A DNA stretch of 64,000 nucleotides from 66-474 sp035249175 (lineage in GTDB: Bacteria > Pseudomonadota > Gammaproteobacteria > Xanthomonadales > Rhodanobacteraceae). Both the position numbers and the translations under genes were made by a program. Every line of letters begins with the position of its first letter. Position 1 is the first letter of the stretch. Below, piece by piece: positions 34,823-43,592 of this stretch. A model generated the notes under the pieces. The model saw only the letters and a program-made list of their open reading frames with translations. It had not been told where the DNA came from and did not search any database. The stretch is taken from contig DATFGT010000011.1 in NCBI GenBank assembly GCA_035249175.1, positions 1-64,000 of the forward strand, in the 5' to 3' direction.

Positions 34823-36022
34823 ATGAGGACGAAATTTTCACAAGTGTCGGTGCTGGTAGTCGAGGACCACGACTTCCAACGCCAAGTGGCCATGCGCCTG
34901 TTGCAGCAGATGGGCATCGGGACCGTGCTGGATTCCGCGGACGGACGCAGCGCGCTGGCCGCGCTCGGCCGCCAGGAACATCCGGTGGACGTGGTGCTGG
35001 TGGACCTGGATCTGCCGCACATGGACGGCATCGAGTTCATCGGCCACGTCGCACGCGAGCGGCTTGCCAACGCGGTGGTGGTATTGACCGCCCTCGATCC
35101 CGCGCTGCTCAATACCGTCCGCATCATGGCACGCGCGTCGGGCATGCGCGTGCTGGGCACGGTCGAAAAACCGCTGACGCAGTCCAAGCTCGCGGAAGTG
35201 ATCGACCTTTATTTCACCGCCGACCTGTTGGCCGACGAAGACCCGCATCCCGACATCGATGAAGGCCTGCTGGCGGAAGCGCTGGCCAACGACGCGTTCG
35301 AGGCGTGGTTCATGCCGCAGGTCGCGATCGACAGCGGCTTCGTCAACGGCGTCGAGGCGCTGGCGCGCTGGTCGTTGAACGGCCGGGCGGTGTCGCCCGC
35401 GCGCTTCATTCCCGAACTGGAACGCTCGGGCTTGATCGATGCGCTCACCGACCGCATCCTCGCGCAGACCTGCCGCTGGCGACAGCGCTGGCGCGAAGCC
35501 GGCATGCAGCTCCGTGTTTCGGTGAATGTTTCCATGCACAACCTCGACGACACCTCCGCGGCCGACCGCTACCAGGCCATCGCACAGGCCGCCGGCGTGG
35601 ATCCGCACGACGTGACGCTGGAAATCACGGAGTCGGCGATGATGCATGAAGCCGCGCAGGTGCTGAACGTGCTGGCACGCTTGCGCCTGAAGGGTTTCGG
35701 GCTGTCGGTGGACGATTTCGGCACCGGCTGGTCCTCACTGTCGCAACTGGCGCAACTGCCGGTGACGGAACTCAAGATCGACCAGGGCTTCATCAACGGC
35801 GCCGCCGACAATGCCCGCAACCGGGCCGTGGTCGAGGCCAGCGTCGAACTCGGCCGCAAACTGAAACTGACGACGGTGGCCGAGGGCGTGCGCAGCGTGG
35901 ACGAGTGGCAGATGCTGGCCGAACTGGGTTGCACCCGGGCCCAGGGCGAACTGATCGGCATGGCGGTACCCGGCGAGCAGCTCGCCGCGGCCATCGAGAA
36001 GTGGCGCCGCCGGCAACCATGA
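34823..36022 (+). CDS. Response regulator with EAL c-di-GMP phosphodiesterase domain
   Basis: A 399-residue REC-EAL protein. The receiver (1-130) has VEDHD, phosphoacceptor Asp61 and Lys117 in VEKPL. The EAL domain (about 150-395) keeps the catalytic set: EALAR from Glu178, Asn235 in VSVNVS, EITE at 267-270, DDFGTG at 297-302, Lys318 and Glu354. It should therefore hydrolyse c-di-GMP to pGpG when activated. The gene overlaps the downstream hybrid kinase as ATGA, so the kinase is its likely phosphodonor. Confidence 0.92.
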   Translation: MRTKFSQVSVLVVEDHDFQRQVAMRLLQQMGIGTVLDSADGRSALAALGRQEHPVDVVLVDLDLPHMDGIEFIGHVARERLANAVVVLTALDPALLNTVRIMARASGMRVLGTVEKPLTQSKLAEVIDLYFTADLLADEDPHPDIDEGLLAEALANDAFEAWFMPQVAIDSGFVNGVEALARWSLNGRAVSPARFIPELERSGLIDALTDRILAQTCRWRQRWREAGMQLRVSVNVSMHNLDDTSAADRYQAIAQAAGVDPHDVTLEITESAMMHEAAQVLNVLARLRLKGFGLSVDDFGTGWSSLSQLAQLPVTELKIDQGFINGAADNARNRAVVEASVELGRKLKLTTVAEGVRSVDEWQMLAELGCTRAQGELIGMAVPGEQLAAAIEKWRRRQP

Positions 36023-38421
36023 GGCGCCGCTTCTGGACCGTCCGCCGCCAACTCCTGCTGCTGTTCGGCGTGATGCTGGTTGCCGCCGGCTGCGTGCTGG
36101 CGCTGGACGCGATCTATCAGCGCAACCACGAGGCCACGCTCAATCGTCTCTACGACAATGCGCTGGGCGGCCAGTCGCAGGTGAAGGCGCTGAACGATGC
36201 CTACGGCATCGCCATTATCGGCGTCACCTTCAAGGTGCGCAACGGACTGATGACGTTCGACCAGGGCCTCGCCGCGGTCGGGGGCGCGCAAAAGCGGATC
36301 GGCCAGGCTTTCGCGGCGCTCGAGTCGGAAAACATGCCGCCGCGGCAGCATGAATTGCTGGTCGCGATCCAGCAGGAACGAACACCTGCCGATGAAGCGA
36401 TCACGGCGTTGCGCGAGCAACTTGCGGCGCACAGCATCGATGGCCTGGGACATTTCGCCGACACCCGGCTGTTTCCCGCGCTGGACCCGCTGTTGAGCGA
36501 CCTCGGCCTGATGGCCGACTTGAAAATCCTCGACGCGCAGGAGCAACTGAACGACGACCATGTCCATGCGCTGCGATTGAACGCGTGGCGGATCGGGCTG
36601 TCGCTGGCCGCGCTGGTGATCGTGCTGGTGGCGGGCAGCGAAGTGCTGCGCAATGTGTACGGCGGCATCGAACAATTGGTGCGGATGACCCGTGGCATGC
36701 GCGAAGGCAATTACGACGTGCCGGTCGGGCTGCCGGTGCGCGGCGAAACCCGACAAGTCGTGAATGGCTTCATTGAAATGCGCGAAGAGGTGAAGCAGAA
36801 GGATGCGGCGCTGCGGATGAGCGAGGCGCGCGCGCAAGAAGCCAGCCGCGCCAAGAGCGCATTCCTCGCGACGATGAGTCACGAAATCCGCACGCCCATG
36901 ATCGGGATCACGGGCATGCTGGAGCTGCTGGAGCACACGCGACTCGACGCCGAACAACGGCGCAGCGTCGCGATCGTGCAAAGCTCCGCGCAAAGCCTGT
37001 TGCAGATCATCGGCGACATCCTGGATTTCTCGAAGATCGAAGCCGGGCGGATGGACCTTGCGCCACGCGACATCGACCTGCGCCGGCTGATCGAGCAGGC
37101 GATCAGCAATTACCTCGGCATTGCATCCAGCAAGGGCTTGACGCTGGAGCTTGCGATCGACGATGCGCTTGCACCCGCCCATGTCGCCGACCCGTTGCGC
37201 CTGCGCCAGATCCTTGCCAACTTCCTTTCCAACGCGCTGAAGTTCACCCGCACCGGCGGCGTCACGGTACGCGCCGAGCGGGTGGCGGTGCTCGAGGACG
37301 GTCGCGAAAGCATTGCCCTGCGCGTGCGGGACTCGGGTATCGGCATCAGCGACGAACAAAGCGCGCTGCTGTTCCAGCCGTTCTCGCAGGCCGAAAGCGG
37401 CACGGCGCGCACCTTCGGCGGCACCGGATTGGGGCTTGCGATCTGCCGGCAACTCGCCGAATTGATGGGTGGCAAGATCGAACTGGCCAGCAAACCCGGC
37501 ATCGGCAGCACCTTCAGCCTAGTCCTGCCGCTCGCGAAAGGCGACGCCGCGCGGGTCGAACCCGAACGCAGCAGCGCGCCGGAGGAAGATTTCCCGACCC
37601 GGCCCCTGCCCGGCATCGAAACGGCACGCCGCGAACACAGCCTGGTGCTGGTGGTGGACGACCACGCCACCAATCGCGAAGTGCTGACGCGCCAGCTCGC
37701 ACGCGCAGGGTTCGCCTGCGAAACGGCGGCGGATGGCGAGGAAGGCCTGCGTCGCTGGCACACCGGCGACTACGCGCTGGTACTCACCGACATCCACATG
37801 CCCAAGATGGACGGCTACCAGTTGACCGCCGCGATACGCAAGGCAGAACGGCTGGAAGGCCGCGGGCGCACGCCGATCATCGCCGTCACCGCCAATGTCA
37901 GCAAGGGCGAGGCCGAGCACTGCATCGCGATGGGCATGGATGCGTTCCTCGGCAAGCCGCTGCGCATCGCGCAACTGTCCGCGCAGCTTCGACGCTGGCT
38001 GCCGCAAGTCGAGTTTTCCGCAGCTTCCGGCGTACCCGCGAACGAAGCGGCGGTCCACGGTCCCCTCGCGGATGACGACGTGCTGTCTGCACCGGGGGCG
38101 CCGGTGGATCGCGCGGTACTGGGCGAAATCGCGGGCCACGACACGACCCTCGCGCGCAATCTGCTCAATGATTTTCTCGCCGCGATCCGCAAGGACTTGA
38201 CCGGCTTGCGTGCCGCACAGGCCGCCGGCGACCTCCCCGAGGCGATCCGTCAGGCCCACCGCATCAAGGGCGCCGCCGCGCTGGTCGGCGCACGCGACGT
38301 GCAGCAGGCGGCGGCCGATGCGGAAGCCGCCGGACGCGCAAACGACGCGAGCGCCTTCGAACGCGCGTCACGTATGCTGGACCAGGCGATCGATGTGTTG
38401 GCACTATGGGTGGAAAGGTGA
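36019..38421 (+). CDS. Hybrid sensor histidine kinase with receiver and HPt domains
   Basis: An 800-residue kinase. Transmembrane helices at about 10-30 and 191-208 bracket a periplasmic helical sensor, followed by a HAMP region (to about 265), HisKA with His288 in SHEIRTPM, HATPase (NALKF, DSGIGI, GGTGLGLAI), a receiver with Asp591 in LTDIHMPKMDG, and a C-terminal HPt domain with His747 in AHRIKGAAALVGA. The full His-Asp-His chain is present in one protein, ending at an HPt that could phosphorylate the REC-EAL protein. The sensed signal is unknown. Confidence 0.92.
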   Translation: MRRRFWTVRRQLLLLFGVMLVAAGCVLALDAIYQRNHEATLNRLYDNALGGQSQVKALNDAYGIAIIGVTFKVRNGLMTFDQGLAAVGGAQKRIGQAFAALESENMPPRQHELLVAIQQERTPADEAITALREQLAAHSIDGLGHFADTRLFPALDPLLSDLGLMADLKILDAQEQLNDDHVHALRLNAWRIGLSLAALVIVLVAGSEVLRNVYGGIEQLVRMTRGMREGNYDVPVGLPVRGETRQVVNGFIEMREEVKQKDAALRMSEARAQEASRAKSAFLATMSHEIRTPMIGITGMLELLEHTRLDAEQRRSVAIVQSSAQSLLQIIGDILDFSKIEAGRMDLAPRDIDLRRLIEQAISNYLGIASSKGLTLELAIDDALAPAHVADPLRLRQILANFLSNALKFTRTGGVTVRAERVAVLEDGRESIALRVRDSGIGISDEQSALLFQPFSQAESGTARTFGGTGLGLAICRQLAELMGGKIELASKPGIGSTFSLVLPLAKGDAARVEPERSSAPEEDFPTRPLPGIETARREHSLVLVVDDHATNREVLTRQLARAGFACETAADGEEGLRRWHTGDYALVLTDIHMPKMDGYQLTAAIRKAERLEGRGRTPIIAVTANVSKGEAEHCIAMGMDAFLGKPLRIAQLSAQLRRWLPQVEFSAASGVPANEAAVHGPLADDDVLSAPGAPVDRAVLGEIAGHDTTLARNLLNDFLAAIRKDLTGLRAAQAAGDLPEAIRQAHRIKGAAALVGARDVQQAAADAEAAGRANDASAFERASRMLDQAIDVLALWVER

Positions 38422-38461
38422 TCCACGCGAACGCGCGTCGTCCTCAGCGATAATCGCCGCG

Positions 38462-39640
38462 ATGCACCTCCCGATTCCAAGATGGCGACGACGCCTGCCG
38501 GCGGCAGCGCTGTGCGCGTTCATGGCGTCCGCCGGCATCGTCCATGCCGACGAACCACCCGCTTCGTCCGGCAATGATACGCACGCCCAGCGCGAGGCCG
38601 CGGCCAAGGCCAGGCTTGCCGACGTGCGTGCGCAGATCGCGAAGATCGCCGAGGCGCAACACGCGACCGCGGCCAAGCGCCACACGATCGACGCGAAGCT
38701 CGCCGAACAGGCCGCGCAACTCAGCGAGGCCGCCAACGCGGTGCGCGACTCCGATGCCGCGATCACGGCCAAGACGGCGGCGCTGGCCAACCTCGAACAG
38801 CAGCGCACGCAACTGGAACAAAAACTTTCTGGCCAGCGCGCCGCGCTGGCGGACCTGCTGCGCGCGGCTTATACGCTCGACCGCGGCAGCGACCTGTCGC
38901 TGCTGCTGGGCGACGACGACATCGCGAGGATCGATCGCGCGCTGGCGTATTCCCGCCATTTCCAGCGCGACCGCGTCGCGCGCATCCGCGCGCTGCTGGG
39001 CGAAGTCGCGCAACTGGACAAGGTCAAGGCGTCGATCGAAACCGAAACCGATGCACTGAAACAGCAGCGCGAGCAACGCAACGCGCAGGCCGTGCAACTC
39101 GAACAGGCGCGCGCCGCGCAACAGAGACTGCGGGACGAAGCCGACGCGCAGCTCGCGCAGCAGAAGGACAGGATCGCGGCGCTGCAGCGCAACGCCGATG
39201 CGCTGAATCAACTGCTGAAGCAATTGCAGGATGTGTTCGCCGATATCCCGGCCCAACTCGGCAAGAACATTCCGTTCGCGCAATTGCGGGGCAAGCTTGC
39301 GTGGCCGGTCGCCGGCAAATCGCACGCCGGCACGGGCACCTTGGCACAGGGCATCGTGATCGCCGCGAAGCCGGGCACCGAGGTGCACGCGGTCGCTTAC
39401 GGACGCGTCGCATGGGCCAACTTCATGCGCGGCTACGGCATGCTGGTGATCATCGACCACGGCGACGGCTGGATGAGCCTGTACGGCGGCAACGAAGCCG
39501 CACTGGTCGAAGCGGGCGACTGGGTGAGACCCGGCCAGCCCGTGGCGACCGCCGGGCGCGACCCCGAACAAGGCGGCGCCTGGTTCGGCCTGCGCCGCGA
39601 CGGCAAACCCATCGATCCGCAAGGCTGGTTCGCCAAGTAG
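38462..39640 (+). CDS. envC: EnvC-like murein hydrolase activator
   Basis: A 392-residue protein with a signal peptide ending about residue 28 (GIVHA), a long coiled coil (about 40-260) and a C-terminal LytM/M23 domain. The metal ligands of active M23 peptidases are missing: the usual RHxGID position reads AQGIVIAA and the final HxH position reads SLYGGN. That is the degenerate LytM state of EnvC, which activates AmiA/AmiB amidases at the septum rather than cutting peptidoglycan itself. It lies 40 bases after the kinase gene and is followed by ctpA, a common pairing. Confidence 0.87.
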   Translation: MHLPIPRWRRRLPAAALCAFMASAGIVHADEPPASSGNDTHAQREAAAKARLADVRAQIAKIAEAQHATAAKRHTIDAKLAEQAAQLSEAANAVRDSDAAITAKTAALANLEQQRTQLEQKLSGQRAALADLLRAAYTLDRGSDLSLLLGDDDIARIDRALAYSRHFQRDRVARIRALLGEVAQLDKVKASIETETDALKQQREQRNAQAVQLEQARAAQQRLRDEADAQLAQQKDRIAALQRNADALNQLLKQLQDVFADIPAQLGKNIPFAQLRGKLAWPVAGKSHAGTGTLAQGIVIAAKPGTEVHAVAYGRVAWANFMRGYGMLVIIDHGDGWMSLYGGNEAALVEAGDWVRPGQPVATAGRDPEQGGAWFGLRRDGKPIDPQGWFAK

Positions 39641-39739
39641 CCGCGCCCATGAAATGTCGATGCGAGGCTATGCGCCTACAATGAACCGCCGCGCCCGCGC
39701 GCGGTCATGATTGGTGTCGGCTCATACGGTGCGGTCGCA

Positions 39740-41116
39740 ATGATTCGAAATTCGCAAACCTGGCTGGGTTGCCTGTTGGCTTTCTCCACGGGCATGGCGT
39801 TCGCTGCCCCACCTCCCAACACCCAGCATCCCGCACCCGCGCCCGCGCCCGCGGGCAGCCTGGCGGCGCCGGCCAAGGCTTCCTCGATCGCCAACGCCCC
39901 CGGCGACGTGCCGAGCCTCGAACAGATCCAGACGTTCACCCGGGCATTCGAGATGATCAAGCAGGCCTACGTCGATCCGGTCGGCAACGACCAACTGATG
40001 CGATTCGCGATCCGCGGCATGCTCTCGGGCCTCGATCCACACAGCGAATTTCTCGACGAGCGCGAACTCAGGAATTTGAACGAGGACACCTCGGGGGCGT
40101 ATTCCGGTCTCGGCATCGAGGTGGCGCAGGTCAATCACCAGCTGGTGATCGTCGCGCCCCTGGACGGCGGCCCGGCCAAGCGCGCCGGAGTGCTCGCCGG
40201 CGACGTGATCGAGGCGATTGATGGCGTCGCGGTGCAGCCCGACGCGATTGACGCGGCGATGAAGCGGCTGCGCGGACCGATCGGTTCCAGGATCACCCTG
40301 ACCATCCTGCACCCCGACGGCGACAAACCGGTGACGATCGCGCTGGTGCGCGAGCGCATCCATGTTGCCAGCGTCACCACGCGCATGCTGGAGCCGGGTT
40401 ACGCGTACATCCGCATCAGCGAGTTCCAGGAAGACACCGCCAACGAGTTGACCGACGCGATCGAAAAACTGCAGAAGCAGCACGGGCCACTGCACGGCGT
40501 AGTGCTGGACTTGCGCTCCAACCCCGGCGGACTGGTGACCAGCGCGGTCGGCGTCGCCGATGATTTCCTCAACGACGGCATGATCGTGAGCACACGCGGA
40601 CGACTGCGGCAATCCGACCTCAAGTTCAGCGCGACACCGGGCGATCTGCTGGACGGCGCGCCGATGGTGGTGCTGGTGGACAACGGCACCGCGTCAGCGG
40701 CGGAAATCGTCACCGGCGCGCTGAAGGATCACCACCGCGCGCTGGTGATGGGTCGGCGTACGTTCGGCAAGGGTTCGGTGCAGACCATCCTGCCGGTCGG
40801 CAGCGGCGATGCGGTGAAATTGACCACCGCGCGCTACTACACGCCCGACGGCACTTCGATCCAGGTCGCTGGCATCACGCCGGACATCGTGCTGGGCAAT
40901 GTCACCGTGCAAGCGGACCGCAACCCGTCACTGGACGATGACGAACACGAAGGCGATCTGCCGAACCATCTGCCCGGCAGCAAGGTCACGATCACCCCCG
41001 ACACCGGCGCACTCGCGATCAAGGATTACGCGTTGTCGGAGGCGCTGCACGTCTTGAAGGGGCTCGCGCTGACGCGGCATCCCGCGATCCGCACGCCAGC
41101 TTCCAGCGTGCATTGA
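39740..41116 (+). CDS. ctpA: Carboxy-terminal processing protease (S41)
   Basis: About 458 residues with a signal peptide (to about residue 23), a Pro/Ala-rich segment, a PDZ domain (GLGIEVAQVNHQLVIVAPLDGGPAKRAGV) and the S41 protease core. The Ser-Lys pair is Ser319 (GTASAAEIV) and Lys344 (FGKGSVQT), with the 25-residue spacing expected of Tsp/CtpA. It degrades or trims periplasmic proteins, often peptidoglycan hydrolases, fitting its place after envC. ATG 39740 was chosen because the signal peptide starts there. Confidence 0.92.
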   Translation: MIRNSQTWLGCLLAFSTGMAFAAPPPNTQHPAPAPAPAGSLAAPAKASSIANAPGDVPSLEQIQTFTRAFEMIKQAYVDPVGNDQLMRFAIRGMLSGLDPHSEFLDERELRNLNEDTSGAYSGLGIEVAQVNHQLVIVAPLDGGPAKRAGVLAGDVIEAIDGVAVQPDAIDAAMKRLRGPIGSRITLTILHPDGDKPVTIALVRERIHVASVTTRMLEPGYAYIRISEFQEDTANELTDAIEKLQKQHGPLHGVVLDLRSNPGGLVTSAVGVADDFLNDGMIVSTRGRLRQSDLKFSATPGDLLDGAPMVVLVDNGTASAAEIVTGALKDHHRALVMGRRTFGKGSVQTILPVGSGDAVKLTTARYYTPDGTSIQVAGITPDIVLGNVTVQADRNPSLDDDEHEGDLPNHLPGSKVTITPDTGALAIKDYALSEALHVLKGLALTRHPAIRTPASSVH

Positions 41117-41137
41117 TTTTTCTCGAAAGCGTTCCGA

Positions 41138-41251
41138 GCGAAGCGGCTGTTGTGAAGAGTCAGGGCAGGATGCCCGTTCTGGTGTTTCAGCGTTTTTGAA
41201 TATTCATGCGTACCGGGTATTCGACCATGCGGCGATCAGGGACGATCGCAC
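41138..41251 (+). repeat. Dispersed 3'-end element, copy C
   Basis: Full copy of 114 bases between convergent ctpA and the MFS gene. Left box: GCGAAGCGGCTGTTGTGAA then GTCAGGGCAGGATGCCC with hairpin GGGC-AGGAT-GCCC. The right box (41232-41251), identical to A and B, contains the MFS stop codon and encodes its last residues. Confidence 0.82.
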
Positions 41252-42834
41252 AGAACCTTCTGGATGGATTCCAGCTCGCGTCCGCGGGTTTCCACCCCGC
41301 TGCGCCACAGCATCGCTCCGGCGATCGTCATCGGCACCGCGATCACCAGCGCGGATACCACGAAGCTGTCGAACAGGCCGGCGACACCCAATATCGCGCC
41401 GAGGATGCCGCCCGCCTTGGAACCAGCGGCAATCAACCCGGAACCCGTGCCGCGCAGGTGCACCGGATAGATTTCCGCGGCGTAAGGGATCATGGTCGCG
41501 ATCACGCCGCTGATCGCAACCAGCAGCAACACCGTCGCGGCGATCGTGAATGACTCCGCGCGCAGTCCGCCGACCTCGATGACCGCGAACGCGAGCAGCG
41601 CCAGCACCGTCAACGCCACGAACAGCACCAGCGTCCTGAAGCTGCTCCAGTGCTGGTATAGCCACACCACCAGCGCGATGCCCGGGATTGCCAACAGTGC
41701 CGATTGCGCCATCAGCGCCCCGGCCGCCTGCGTGTCCAGCCCGAGTTTGTGCAGGTTGGCGGGCAACCACAACACGAAACCGAAATTCACCAGCCCCCAC
41801 GCGAGTCCGCAGGCCATCAACGCCAACGTGATGGTGGCATGGCGACCGCGCAGCATCTCGCCTAGACCGGCGCGTGGCTGGTGGATTTCCAGAACGGGCG
41901 CCTCGGCCGCGGCGGCGTCCTTCACCAACGCGTCTGGCGAGCCCGCGAAACGCGCCAGCACCGCACGCGCCTGTTCTTCGAGACCTGCATTGGCGAGAAA
42001 GCGCGGCGATTCGGGAATGAAGCGGTTGAGCAACACGATCAGCGCGCCGGTCGGTAGGTTCAACAGCCACAGCGCGCGCCAACTGAAAACGGGTTCCAGC
42101 AAGGCCGCGGCGCCCGAGGCAGCCAGATAACCGGCCGAAGTGCCGGCACCACCCAGTGCCACCAGCAGCCAACCGCGATGCCGCGCGGGTACGGTTTCCG
42201 CCATCAGCGTGAACGCGATCGGCAACATGCCACCCGCCGCGGCGCCCATCATGAAGCACATCACGAGGTTCCACCCGAATGACGGCATCGTGCCGCAAAT
42301 CGCGGTGCCCATGAACAACAGCGCGGAAAGCAGGATCGCCGCGCGCCGCCCGAACACGTCGGCGAGCCTGCCCCATACCACCGAACCCACCGCCGTGCCG
42401 ATCAACGCGGACAATGCGAGATAGCCCGCCTTCGACATCCCGATGCCGTATTCGTGCGCCATGCCCGGCATCACGAAGGCGATCGACGCCGGTTTCATCA
42501 CGTCGATCGTCAAAGCCAGCGCCAGCACCGCCACCAGCTTCCAGTGCTCGACGTTCAAGGGCACGCCGTCCGCCACGTGCCAGTGCAGGCGACCGCCGCC
42601 GCGCGTGGTCATGCGAACCTGCACCAGGCGCGGCATCAAGCCCCAGGCCGCCAGCAGCACGCCACCCGGAATCAGGATCATCCCGAGCAACATCTCCGGG
42701 TCCATCGGCATGCCGGCGAGATGAAAATGCATGGGGGCCGCCATCACGTACATCGGCAGGTGCAGGCATACGCCTGCCGCCACGACCAGGCAGCCGAACC
42801 AGAACGCAACGGGGTGGTGAAACGTAATGCGCAT
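41236..42834 (-). CDS. MFS transporter with N-terminal membrane extension
   Basis: A 532-residue major-facilitator protein. The usual 12-helix core starts near residue 97 (KLVAVLALALTIDVMKPASIAF) with motif A GRLADVFGRRAAILLSALLF and ESPRFL after helix 6, as in the sugar-porter and aromatic-acid groups. In front of it are about 95 extra residues with two hydrophobic helices and a Met/His-rich loop (YVMAAPMHFHLAGMPMDPEM) that could bind a metal such as copper. The C-terminus CDRP and the stop are encoded within repeat copy C. Substrate unknown. Confidence 0.8.
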   Translation of the reverse strand: MRITFHHPVAFWFGCLVVAAGVCLHLPMYVMAAPMHFHLAGMPMDPEMLLGMILIPGGVLLAAWGLMPRLVQVRMTTRGGGRLHWHVADGVPLNVEHWKLVAVLALALTIDVMKPASIAFVMPGMAHEYGIGMSKAGYLALSALIGTAVGSVVWGRLADVFGRRAAILLSALLFMGTAICGTMPSFGWNLVMCFMMGAAAGGMLPIAFTLMAETVPARHRGWLLVALGGAGTSAGYLAASGAAALLEPVFSWRALWLLNLPTGALIVLLNRFIPESPRFLANAGLEEQARAVLARFAGSPDALVKDAAAAEAPVLEIHQPRAGLGEMLRGRHATITLALMACGLAWGLVNFGFVLWLPANLHKLGLDTQAAGALMAQSALLAIPGIALVVWLYQHWSSFRTLVLFVALTVLALLAFAVIEVGGLRAESFTIAATVLLLVAISGVIATMIPYAAEIYPVHLRGTGSGLIAAGSKAGGILGAILGVAGLFDSFVVSALVIAVPMTIAGAMLWRSGVETRGRELESIQKVLCDRP

Positions 42835-42877
42835 CGGCGATCAAGGATGAACCAACAATAAAGCCTAGCAGGCGCGA

Positions 42878-42936
42878 TGCGGGTGAACGAACCCTGACCC
42901 GCACCGCGCGCATTCACGCATCGTTGATCGATGCGT
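42878..42936. promoter_or_regulatory. Two inverted repeats in a divergent intergenic region
   Basis: TGCGGGT/ACCCGCA (42878-42906) and a perfect 8-bp repeat ACGCATCG-TTGAT-CGATGCGT (42916-42936) lie between the MFS start (42834) and the PepSY-like start (42976). The second ends 39 bases before that start and could be an operator or a leader hairpin. Confidence 0.4.
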
Positions 42937-42975
42937 GCCCAAGCTGGCTGCGGATGTTCGAACGGAGATACCACC

Positions 42976-43461
42976 ATGCAAAAGCATCTGCTCGCTGCCG
43001 CGCTCTCCACGACCTTGTTGCTCGCCAGTGGCGCCGTGCTCGCCCAGGACGCCCCGATGCAAACCACCACGACCACGACGACGACTCGCGTTGGTTCTCC
43101 CACCGGCGCGCTGAGCGAACCGGCCATCAAGGCCGACATCGGGAACGCCGGCTACCAGGAAGTGAAAGGCCTCAAGTTCAAGGATGGCGTTTGGCAGGCC
43201 AAGGCGCGCGGCGGCAATGACAAATGGGTACACATCAAGGTCGGCCCGAGCACCGGCAAAGTGTACGAAGCCGACGCGCCTTCCCGGCTCAACAAGAATG
43301 AAATCAAGGCCAAGTTGACGGCGCAGGGTTACCAGGACGTCGATGACGTCGATTTCGACGACGGCCTGTGGAGCGCCGAGGCCAAGAACCCGGAAGGCAA
43401 GAAGGTTGATCTGCTGGTCGATCCTGACGACGGAAGCGTCGTGGCCATCAAGCAGGATTGA
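42976..43461 (+). CDS. Secreted protein with two PepSY-like modules
   Basis: A 161-residue protein with a signal peptide (LLAAALSTTLLLASGAVLAQ), a Thr-rich stretch (QTTTTTTTTR), and two tandem PepSY-like units: IKADIGNAGYQEVKGLKFKDGVWQA-type from about residue 50 and IKAKLTAQGYQDVDDVDFDD-type from about 113, each ending in a D-x-x-G-x-V turn. It should be periplasmic. PepSY domains often bind or inhibit peptidases or ligands; role here unknown. AACGGAGAT precedes the ATG at good distance. Confidence 0.8.
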   Translation: MQKHLLAAALSTTLLLASGAVLAQDAPMQTTTTTTTTRVGSPTGALSEPAIKADIGNAGYQEVKGLKFKDGVWQAKARGGNDKWVHIKVGPSTGKVYEADAPSRLNKNEIKAKLTAQGYQDVDDVDFDDGLWSAEAKNPEGKKVDLLVDPDDGSVVAIKQD

Positions 43462-43482
43462 CGACTACTGCTTCAATTTCCG

Positions 43483-43515
43483 GCGCCGCGTGCCTCCATC
43501 GGCACACGGCGCTTT
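43483..43515 (+). terminator. Possible terminator hairpin
   Basis: GCGCCGcGTGC and GCACaCGGCGC form a stem with one mismatch and an 8-9 base loop, followed by only TTT. It sits between the convergent PepSY-like and Sel1-like genes; a weak terminator at best. Confidence 0.4.
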
Positions 43516-43592
43516 CGATTCATCCGCGAACTGAATCAGGCGATGTGCACGGCCTGCCGCAAAACCGCTTGCGCCTCGCGGAAAAGCACCGC

